From: Crossaster papposus
Taxonomy: Eukaryota > Echinodermata > Asteroidea > Velatida > Solasteridae
NCBI GenBank assembly: GCA_037893245.1
Contig: JBAIAA010000396.1
Coordinates: 992,001-1,056,000 of the forward strand
Direction of reading: 5' to 3'
Length of the DNA stretch: 64,000 nucleotides
The position numbers and the translations under genes are program-made. The notes beneath the pieces are model-generated. The model was given only the letters and a program-made list of their open reading frames with translations, was not told where the DNA came from and ran no database searches. Below are positions 1-9,165 of the stretch, one piece after another (position 1 is the stretch's first letter; every line of letters begins with the position of its first letter).

Positions 1-217
1 ATCTGAGCTGCGAACCTCAACGTTGTTCGAGAATGAAGAGACACTCATCAGCTCGACATCTGAGTCAAAATATTGCCAAATTTCTCACTGGAACAAACCT
101 AAACTGAGAGACTCATGCGTCAGGACACTGGCGGCATATGCCTATGTGGCACTACACGTGTACATACAAACACATCAGAAAACATGGCTGCGAATGAGGA
201 TAATGTTCTCGACATAT
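1..217 (+). repeat. Class A monomer (reference unit, 217 bp)
   Basis: This is the commonest class. Landmarks by monomer position: CAACGTTG palindrome at 18-25, an A/T-rich stretch with AAAATATTGCC at about 67-77, the GGAACAAACCTAAAC segment at 90-104, ATGCGTCAGGACACTGGCGG at 115-134, the palindrome GCATATGC at 134-141, the palindrome TACACGTGTA at 153-162, and ACATGGCTGCGAATGAGGAT at 182-201. Minor versions differ in CATCAG or CACCAG near 46-51, in ACTACACG or AATACACG before the palindrome, in ACATACAAAC or ACATGCAAAC after it, in ATGGCTG or ATGCCTG, and in ATAATGTTCTC or ATATTTTTCTC near the end. The start is an arbitrary phase; the window happens to begin exactly there. Confidence 0.95.
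153..162. promoter_or_regulatory. TACACGTGTA palindrome with E-box CACGTG (representative)
   Basis: TACACGTGTA is its own reverse complement over 10 bp and contains CACGTG, the core bound by bHLH proteins of the MYC/MAX/USF type (known for that protein family). It lies at the same place in nearly all full-length monomers of classes A, B and D, giving hundreds of copies spaced 217 bp apart, and it is absent from the short class C. Single-base losses were seen at 28524, 31437, 39722, 53326, 57433 and 59425. Binding is an inference; the palindrome is observed. Confidence 0.55.
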
Positions 218-868
218 ATCTGAGCTGCGAACCTCAACGTTGTTCGATAATGAAGAGACACTAACCAGCTCGACATCTGAGCCAAAATATTCCCAAATTT
301 CTCACTGGAACAAACCTAAACTGAGAGACTCATGCGTCAGGACACTGGCGGCATAGGCCTCTGCGGCAATACACGTGTACACGCATAAACATAAGAAAAC
401 ATGGCTGCGAATGAGGATAATTTTATGAACTTATATCTGAGCTGTGAACCTCAACGTTGTTCGAGAATAAAGAGACACTCACCAGCTCGACATCCGAGCC
501 AAAATATTGCCAAATTTCTCACTGGAACAAACCTAAACTGAGAGACTCATGCGTCAGGACACTGGCGGCATATGCCTATGTGGCACTACACGTGTACATG
601 CAAACACATAAGAAAACATGGCTGCGAATGAGGATATTTTTCTCGACATATATCTGAGCTGCGAGCCTCAACGTTGTTCGAGAATGAAGAGAAACTCACA
701 AGCTCGACATCTGAGCCAAAATATTGCCAAGTTTCTCACTGGAACAAACCTAAACTGAGAGACTCATGCGTCAGGACACTGGCGGCATATGCCTATGTGG
801 CATTACACGTGTACATGCAAACACATCAGAAAACATGGCTGCGAATGAGGATATTTTTCTTGACATAT

Positions 869-1026
869 ATCTGAGCTGCGAGCCTCAACGTTGTTCGAGA
901 ATGAAGAAACACTCACAAGCTCGACATCCGAGCCAAAATATTGCCAAATTTCTCACTGGAAAAAAACACCAAACTGTGAGACTCATGCTTCTGGACACTG
1001 GTGACATGATAATGTTCTCGACATGT
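869..1026 (+). repeat. Class C short monomer (158 bp, 61-bp block missing)
   Basis: Compared with class A this unit jumps from GGACACTGGTGACAT directly to GATAATGTTCTCGAC, so class A positions 138-198 are missing (61 bp). Two extra bases lie in the A-run after CTGG, giving 158 bp. The missing block holds the CACGTG palindrome. Other marks are CACAAGCTCGACATCCGAG and ACTGTGAGACTCATGCTTCTGG. I count 42 short units, starting near 869, 1895, 2704, 3730, 4756, 5130, 6370, 7395, 7769, 9009, 9383, 13227, 13601, 18507, 20188, 29672, 30697, 31719, 33179, 34421, 40873, 42115, 43357, 44816, 46275, 47519, 47893, 48701, 49726, 50751, 51125, 51717, 53610, 53767, 55007, 55818, 57717, 57874, 58682, 59707, 60950 and 62409. 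One shared breakpoint implies a single founding deletion that was then amplified. Confidence 0.94.
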
Positions 1027-1460
1027 ATCTGAGCTGCGAACCTCAACGTTGTTCGAGAATGAAGAGACACTCATCAGCTCGACATCTGAGCCAAAATATT
1101 GCCAACTTTCTCACTGGAACAAACCTAAACTGAGAGACTCATGCGTCAGGACACTGGCGGCATATGTCTATGTGGCACTACACGTGTACATACAAACACA
1201 TCAGAAAACATGGCTGCGAATGATGATATTTTTCTCGACATATATCTGAGCTGCGAGCCTCAACGTTGTTCGAGATTATAGAGACACTCACCAGCTCGAC
1301 ATCTGAGCCAAAATATTGCCAAATTTCTCACTGGAACAAACCTAAACTGAGAGACTCATGCGTCAGGACACTGGCGGCATATGCCTATGTGGCAATACAC
1401 GTGTACATACAAACACATCAGAAAACATGCCTGCGAATGAGGATATTTTTCTCGACAAAT

Positions 1461-1677
1461 ATCTGAGCTGCGAACCTCAACGTTGTTGGAGAATGAAGAG
1501 ACATTCACCACCTCCACATCTGAGCTAACATATCGCCAAAATTCTCACCGGAAGAGAACAAAACTTTGAGACACATGCGTCAGGACACTGGCGGCATAGG
1601 CCTATGCGGCAATACACGTGTACACGCATAAACATACAAAAACATGGCTGCGAATGAGGATAATTGTATGAACTTAT
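1461..1677 (+). repeat. Class B monomer (divergent 217-bp unit)
   Basis: Class B is the most diverged full-length class, with about 30 differences from class A by hand count. Diagnostic parts are GTTGGAGAATGAAGAGACAT, CACCACCTCCACATC, GCTAACATATCGCC, CTCACCGGAAGAG, CATAGGCCTATGCGG, TACACGCATAAACATA and the ending AATTTTATGAACTTA (AATTGTATGAACTTA here). Roughly forty B units or B-front chimeras occur, including starts at 1461, 4322, 5937, 6961, 8576, 11275, 12794, 15493, 17012, 17663, 19537, 21212, 21863, 22948, 23816, 24684, 26203, 27071, 28155, 30046, 32528, 33770, 36318, 37835, 39353, 42923 and 46868. They mark the register of the higher-order repeats. Confidence 0.93.
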
Positions 1678-1894
1678 ATCTGAGCTGCGAACCTCAACGT
1701 TGTTCGAGAATGAAGAGACACTCACCAGCTCGACATCCGAGCCAAAATATTACCAAATTTCTCACTGGAAAAAACCCAAACTGAGAGACTCATGCGTCAG
1801 GATACTGGCGGCATAGGCCTATGTGGCAATACACGTGTACATAAATACACATCAGAAAACATGGCTGCGAATGTGGATATTTTTCTCGACATAT
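1678..1894 (+). repeat. Class D monomer (217 bp)
   Basis: This unit is close to class A but has CACCAGCTCGACATCCGAG, ATATTACCAAATTTC, GGAAAAAACCCAAAC, GGATACTGGCGG and CATAGGCCTATGTGG. The last creates a 12-bp perfect palindrome CATAGGCCTATG where class A has GCATATGC. The TACACGTGTA palindrome is kept. Class D usually follows a class B unit, so a B-D pair is a recurring building block of the larger repeats, for example at 1461-1894, 4322-4755 and 23816-24249. Confidence 0.9.
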
Positions 1895-2861
1895 ATCTGA
1901 GCTGCGAGCCTCAACGTTGTTCGAGAATGAAGAGACACTCACAAGCTCGACATCCGAGCCAAAATATTGCCAAATTTCTCACTGGAAAAAAAACCAAACT
2001 GTGAGACTCATGCTTCTGGACACTGGTGACATGATAATGTTCTCGACATGTATCTGAGCTGCGAACCTCAACGTTGTTCGAGAATGAAGAGACACTCATC
2101 AGCTCGACATCTGAGCCAAAATATTGCCAAATTTCTCACTGGAACAAACCTAAACTGAGAGACTCATGCGTCAGGACACTGGCGGCATATGCCTATGTGG
2201 CAATACACGTGTACATACAAACACATCAGAAAACATGCCTGCGAATGAGGATATTTTTCTCGACATATATCTGAGCTGCGACCCTCAACGTTGTTCGAGA
2301 ATGAGGAGACACTCACCAGCTCGACATCCGAGCCAAAATATTACCAAATTTCTCACTGGAAAAAAACCCAAACTGAGAGACTCATGCGTCAGGATACTGG
2401 CGGCATAGGCCTATGTGGCAATACACGTGTACATACATACACATCAGAAAACATGGCTGCGAATGAGGATAATGTTCTCGACATATATCTGAGCTGCGAA
2501 CCTCAACGTTGTTGGAGAATGAAGAGACACTAACCAGCTCGACATCTGAGCCAAAATATTGCCAAATTTCTCACTGGAACAAACCTAAACTGATAGACTC
2601 ATGCGTCAGGACACTGGCGGCATATGCCTATGTGGCACTACACGTGTACATGCAAACACATCAGAAAACATGGCTGCGAATGAGGATATTTTTCTCGACA
2701 TATATCTGAGCTGCGAGCCTCAACGTTGTTCGAGAATGAAGAGACACTCACAAGCTCGACATCCGAGCCAAAATATTGCCAAATTTCTCACTGGAAAAAA
2801 AAACCAAACTGTGAGACTCATGCTTCTGGACACTGGTGACATGATAATGTTCTCGACATGT

Positions 2862-5159
2862 ATCTGAGCTGCGAACCTCAACGTTGTTCGAGAATGAAGA
2901 GACACTCATCAGCTCGACATCTGAGTCAAAATATTGCCAAATTTCTCACTGGAACAAACCTAAACTGAGAGACTCATGCGTCAGGACACTGGCGGCATAT
3001 GCCTATGTGGCACTACACGTGTACATACAAACACATCAGAAAACATGGCTGCGAATGAGGATAATGTTCTCGACATATATCTGAGCTGCGAACCTCAACG
3101 TTGTTTGATAATGAAGAGACACTAACCAGCTCGACATCTGAGCCAAAATATTGCCAAATTTCTCACTGGAACAAACCTAAACTGAGAGACTCATGCGTCA
3201 GGACACTGGCGGCATATGCCTCTGCGGCAATACACGTGTACACGCATAAACATAAGAAAACATGGCTGCGAATGAGGATAATTTTATGAACTTATATCTG
3301 AGCTGTGAACCTCAACGTTGTTCGAGAATAAAGAGACACTCACCAGCTCGACATCCGAGCCAAAATATTGCCAAATTTCTCACTGGAACAAACCTAAACT
3401 GAGAGACTCATGCGTCAGGACACTGGCGGCATATGCCTATGTGGCACTACACGTGTACATGCAAACACATCAGAAAACATGGCTGCGAATGAGGATATTT
3501 TTCTCGACATATATCTGAGCAGCGAGCCTCAACGTTGTTCGAGAATGAAGAGACACTCACAAGCTCGACATCTGAGCCAAAATATTGCCAAGTTTCTCAC
3601 TGGAACAAACCTAAACTGAGAGACTCATGCGTCAGGACACTGGCGGCATATGCCTATGTGGCACTACACGTGTACATGCAAACACATCAGAAAACATGGC
3701 TGCGAATGAGGATATTTTTCTTGACATATATCTGAGCTTCGAGCCTCAACGTTGTTCGAGAATGAAGAAACACTCACAAGCTCGACATCCGAGCCAAAAT
3801 ATTGCCAAATTTCTCACTGGAAAAAAACACCAAACTGTGAGACTCATGCTTCTGGACACTGGTGACATGATAATGTTCTCGACATGTATCTGAGCTGCGA
3901 ACCTCAACGTTGTTCGAGAATGAAGAGACACCCATCAGCTCGACATCTGAGCCAAAATATTGCCAACTTTCTCACTGGAACAAACCTAAACTGAGAGACT
4001 CATGCGTCAGGACACTGGCGGCATATGCCTATGTGGCACTACACGTGTACATACAAACACATCAGAAAACATGGCTGCGAATGATGATATTTTTCTCGAC
4101 ATATATCTGAGCTGCGAGCCTCAACGTTGTTCGAGATTATAGAGACACTCACCAGCTCGACATCTGAGCCAAAATATTGCCAAATTTCTCACTGGAACAA
4201 ACCTAAACTGAGAGACTCATGCGTCAGGACACTGGCGGCATATGCCTATGTGGCAATACACGTGTACATACAAACACATCAGAAAACATGCCTGCGAATG
4301 AGGATATTTTTCTCGACAAATATCTGAGCTGCGAACCTCAACGTTGTTGGAGAATGAAGAGACATTCACCACCTCCACATCTGAGCTAACATATCGCCAA
4401 AATTCTCACCGGAAGAGAACAAAACTTTGAGACACATGCGTCAGGACACTGGCGGCATAGGCCTATGCGGCAATACACGTGTACACGCATAAACATAACA
4501 AAACATGGCTGCGAATGAGGATAATTGTATGAACTTATATCTGAGCTGCGAACCTCAACGTTGTTCGAGAATGAAGAGACACTCACCAGCTCGACATCCG
4601 AGCCAAAATATTACCAAATTTCTCACTGGAAAAAACCCAAACTGAGAGACTCATGCGTCAGGATACTGGCGGCATAGGCCTATGTGGCAATACACGTGTA
4701 CATACATACACATCAGAAAACATGGCTGCGAATGTGGATATTTTTCTCGACATATATCTGAGCTGCGAGCCTCAACGTTGTTCGAGAATGAAGAGACACT
4801 CACAAGCTCGACATCCGAGCCAAAATATTGCCAAATTTCTCACTGAAAAAAAAACCAAACTGTGAGACTCATGCTTCTGGACACTGGTGACATGATAATG
4901 TTCTCGACATGTATCTGAGCTGCGAACCTCAACGTTGTTCGAGAATAAAGAGACACTCATCAGCTCGACATCTGAGCCAAAATATTGCCAAATTTCTCAC
5001 TGGAACAAACCTAAACTGAGAGACTCATGCGTCAGGACACTGGCGGCATATGCCTATGTGGCAATACACGTGTACATACAAACACATCAGAAAACATGCC
5101 TGCGAATGAGGATATTTTTATCAAAATATATCTGAGCTGTGACCCTCAACGTTGTTCGA
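2862..5159 (+). repeat. HOR of 2861 bp, copy 2 (incomplete)
   Basis: This repeats copy 1 with scattered substitutions. Examples are CACTCATC to CACCCATC near 3930 and ATATGTCTATG to ATATGCCTATG near 4024. The match stops near 5110-5160, where the expected D-A pair is missing and a C' short unit at 5130 follows instead. The right part of this copy is shared with the 2639-bp repeat that starts at 3888, so the later duplication used this copy as its template. Confidence 0.82.
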
Positions 5160-6526
5160 GAATGAAGAGACACTCACAAGCTCGACATCCCAGCCAAATA
5201 TTGCCAAATTTCTCACTGGAAAAAAAAACAAACTGTGAGACTCATGCTTCTGGACACTGGTGACTTGATAATGTTCTCGACATGTATCTGAGCTGCGAAC
5301 CTCAAAGTTGTTCGAGAATGAAGAGACACTCATCAGCTCGACATCTGAGTCAAAATATTGCCAAATTTCTCACTGGAACAAACCTAAACTGAGAGACTCA
5401 TGCGTCAGGACACTGGCGGCATATGCCTATGTGGCACTACACGTGTACATACAAACACATCAGAAAACATGGCTGCGAATGAGGATAATGTTCTCGACAT
5501 ATATCTGAGCTGCGAACCTCAACGTTGTTCGAGAATGAAGAGACACTAACCAGCTCGACATCTGAGCCAAAATATTGCCAAATTTCTCACTGGAACAAAC
5601 CTAAACTGAGAGACTCATGCGTCAGGACACTGGCGGCATATGCCTATGTGGCACTACACGTGTACATACAAACACATCAGAAAACATGGCTGCGAATGAT
5701 GATATTTTTCTCGACATATATCTGAGCTGCGAGCCTCAACGTTGTTCGAGATTATAGAGACACTCACCAGCTCGACATCTGAGCCAAAATATTGCCAAAT
5801 TTCTCACTGGAACAAACCTAAACTGAGAGACTCATGCGTCAGGACACTGGCGGCATATGCCTATGTGGCAATACACGTGTACATACAAACACATCAGAAA
5901 ACATGCCTGCGAATGAGGATATTTTTCTCGACAAATATCTGAGCTGCGAACCTCAACGTTGTTGGAGAATGAAGAGACATTCACCACCTCCACATCTGAG
6001 CTAACATATCGCCAAAATTCTCACCGGAAGAGAACAAAACTTTGAGACACATGCGTCAGGACACTGGCGGCATTGGCCTATGCGGCAATACACGTGTACA
6101 CGCATAAACATAAAACAACATGGCTGCGAATGAGGATAATTGTATGAACTTATATCTGAGCTGCGAACCTCAACGTTGTTCGAGAATGAAGAGACACTCA
6201 CCAGCTCGACATCCGAGCCAAAATATTACCAAATTTCTCACTGGAAAAAACCCAAACTGAGAGACTCATGCGTCAGGATACTGGCGGCATAGGCCTATGT
6301 GGCAATACACGTGTACATACATACACATCAGAAAACATGGCTCGAATGTGGATATTTTTCTCGACATATATCTGAGCTGCGAGCCTCAACGTTGTTCGAG
6401 AATGAAGAGACACTCACAAGCTCGACATCCGAGCCAAAATATTGCCAAATTTCTCACTGGAAAAAAAACCAAACTGTGAGACTCATGCTTCTGGACACTG
6501 GTGACATGATAATGTTCTCGACATGT
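3888..6526 (+). repeat. HOR of 2639 bp, copy 1
   Basis: Ten long and three short units (short ones at 4756, 5130 and 6370) recur exactly 2639 bp further on. Matching landmarks include the GAGATTATAG units (4105 and 6744; 5720 and 8359), the AACATAACAAAACATGG variant (near 4492 and 7131) and the C'-A pair (5130 and 7769). It has private changes, such as TTTTTATCAAAATATATC near 5115 and GTGACTTGATAATG near 5261. Confidence 0.87.
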
Positions 6527-9165
6527 ATCTGAGCTGCGAACCTCAACGTTGTTCGAGAATGAAGAGACACTCATCAGCTCGACATCTGAGCCAAAATATT
6601 GCCAACTTTCTCACTGGAACAAACCTAAACTGAGAGACTCATGCGTCAGGACACTGGCGGCATATGCCTATGTGGCACTACACGTGTACATACAAACACA
6701 TCAGAAAACATGGCTGCGAATGATGATATTTTTCTCGACATATATCTGAGCTGCGAGCCTCAACGTTGTTCGAGATTATAGAGACACTCACCAGCTCGAC
6801 ATCTGAGCCAAAATATTGCCAAATTTCTCACTGGAACAAACCTAAACTGAGAGACTCATGCGTCAGGACACTGGCGGCATATGCCTATGTGGCAATACAC
6901 GTGTACATACAAACACATCAGAAAACATGCCTGCGAATGAGGATATTTTTCTCGACAAATATCTGAGCTGCGAACCTCAACGTTGTTGGAGAATGAAGAG
7001 ACATTCACCACCTCCACATCTGAGCTAACATATCGCCAAAATTCTCACCGGAAGAGAACAAAACTTTGAGACACATGCGTCAGGACACTGGCGGCATAGG
7101 CCTATGCGGCAATACACGTGTACACGCATAAACATAACAAAACATGGCTGCGAATGAGGATAATTGTATGAACTTATATCTGAGCTGCGAACCTCAACGT
7201 TGTTCGAGAATGAAGAGACACTCACCAGCTCGACATCCGAGCCAAAATATTACCAAATTTCTCACTGGAAAAAACCCAAACTGAGAGACTCATGCGTCAG
7301 GATACTGGCGGCATAGGCCTATGTGGCAATACACGTGTACATACATACACATCAGAAAACATGGCTGCGAATGTGGATATTTTTCTCGACATATATCTGA
7401 GCTGCGAGCCTCAACGTTGTTCGAGAATGAAGAGACACTCACAAGCTCGACATCCGAGCCAAAATATTGCCAAATTTCTCACTGAAAAAAAACCCAAACT
7501 GTGAGACTCATGCTTCTGGACACTGGTGACATGATAATGTTCTCGACATGTATCTGAGCTGCGAACCTCAACGTTGTTCGAGAATAAAGAGACACTCATC
7601 AGCTCGACATCTGAGCCAAAATATTGCCAAATTTCTCACTGGAACAAACCTAAACTGAGAGACTCATGCGTCAGGACACTGGCGGCATATGCCTATGTGG
7701 CAATACACGTGTACATACAAACACATCAGAAAACATGCCTGCGAATGAGGATATTTTTCTCGACATATATCTGAGCTGCGACCCTCAACGTTGTTCGAGA
7801 ATGAAGAGACACTCACAAGCTCGACATCCCAGCCAAATATTGCCAAATTTCTCACTGGAAAAAAAAACAAACTGTGAGACTCATGCTTCTGGACACTGGT
7901 GACATGATAATGTTCTCGACATGTATCTGAGCTGCGAACCTCAAAGTTGTTCGAGAATGAAGAGACACTCATCAGCTCGACATCTGAGTCAAAATATTGC
8001 CAAATTTCTCACTGGAACAAACCTAAACTGAGAGACTCATGCGTCAGGACACTGGCGGCATATGCCTATGTGGCACTACACGTGTACATACAAACACATC
8101 AGAAAACATGGCTGCGAATGAGGATAATGTTCTCGACATATATCTGAGCTGCGAACCTCAACGTTGTTCGAGAATGAAGAGACACTAACCAGCTCGACAT
8201 CTGAGCCAAAATATTGCCAAATTTCTCACTGGAACAAACCTAAACTGAGAGACTCATGCGTCAGGACACTGGCGGCATATGCCTATGTGGCACTACACGT
8301 GTACATACAAACACATCAGAAAACATGGCTGCGAATGATGATATTTTTCTCGACATATATCTGAGCTGCGAGCCTCAACGTTGTTCGAGATTATAGAGAC
8401 ACTCACCAGCTCGACATCTGAGCCAAAATATTGCCAAATTTCTCACTGGAACAAACCTAAACTGAGAGACTCATGCGTCAGGACACTGGCGGCATATGCC
8501 TATGTGGCAATACACGTGTACATACAAACACATCAGAAAACATGCCTGCGAATGAGGATATTTTTCTCGACAAATATCTGAGCTGCGAACCTCAACGTTG
8601 TTGGAGAATGAAGAGACATTCACCACCTCCACATCTGAGCTAACATATCGCCAAAATTCTCACCGGAAGAGAACAAAACTTTGAGACACATGCATCAGGA
8701 CACTGGCGGCATTGGCCTATGCGGCAATACACGTGTACACGCATAAACATAAAAAAACATGGCTGCGAATGAGGATAATTGTATGAACTTATATCTGAGC
8801 TGCGAACCTCAACGTTGTTCGAGAATGAAGAGACACTCACCAGCTCGACATCCGAGCCAAAATATTACCAAATTTCTCACTGGAAAAAACCCAAACTGAG
8901 AGACTCATGCGTCAGGATACTGGCGGCATAGGCCTATGTGGCAATACACGTGTACATACATACACATCAGAAAACATGGCTCGAATGTGGATATTTTTCT
9001 CGACATATATCTGAGCTGCGAGCCTCAACGTTGTTCGAGAATGAAGAGACACTCACAAGCTCGACATCCGAGCCAAAATATTGCCAAATTTCTCACTGGA
9101 AAAAAAACCAAACTGTGAGACTCATGCTTCTGGACACTGGTGACATGATAATGTTCTCGACATGT
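6527..9165 (+). repeat. HOR of 2639 bp, copy 2
   Basis: This copy matches 3888-6526 with only a few differences seen by eye. The D unit with the 2-base loss TGGCTCGAATG (near 6340) recurs near 8979. The last part, from 8576, is also the beginning of the 4218-bp repeat, so the two HORs overlap and share a junction. Confidence 0.87.
7769..7924 (+). repeat. Class C' short monomer (156 bp)
   Basis: This subtype of the short class reads GCGACCCTCAACG at the start, CATCCCAGCCAAATATTGCC in place of CATCCGAGCCAAAATATTGCC (one A lost), and is 156 bp. It is followed by a class A unit with CTCAAAGTTGTTCGAG and CTGAGTCAAAATATTG. The same C'-A pair recurs at 5130, 9383, 13601, 18507 and 20188, so the pair has been copied as a block. 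Confidence 0.85.

Larger units (their letters stand above)
1..2861 (+). repeat. HOR of 2861 bp, copy 1
   Basis: Eleven long and three short monomers (short ones at 869, 1895 and 2704) form a unit whose whole order recurs 2861 bp downstream. The sum 11 x 217 plus 158, 157 and 158, plus one base in the unit at 2269, gives exactly 2861. Diagnostic repeats include the A unit with CTGAGTCAAAATATTG (1 and 2862), the AATAAAGAGAC variant (435 and 3296), the GAAGAAACACTCACAAG short unit (869 and 3730) and the GAGATTATAG unit (1244 and 4105). The window may cut the true start of this copy. Confidence 0.88.

Noticed and set aside
1-217. CENP-B box (NTTCGNNNNANNCGGGN)
   Set aside because: TTCGAGAATGAAG and the CACCGGAAGAG region were checked on both strands; neither satisfies the core spacing.
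23-223. 66-codon open frame repeated in most class A monomers
   Set aside because: It starts with TTG, ends at the same TGA in each unit, overlaps open frames in other phases and on the other strand, and rotates frame from unit to unit. It is a shadow of the repeat.
457-480. AATAAA as polyadenylation signal in GAATAAAGAGAC variants
   Set aside because: It is a single-base variant of GAATGAAGAGAC in a few units, with no transcript structure around it.
7664-7972. 102-codon minus-strand frame across a long and a C' unit, also at 9278, 13496, 18402 and 20083
   Set aside because: It arises from the junction of a class A unit with a 156-bp unit, which happens to be free of stops. No start context, codon bias or independent conservation supports a gene.
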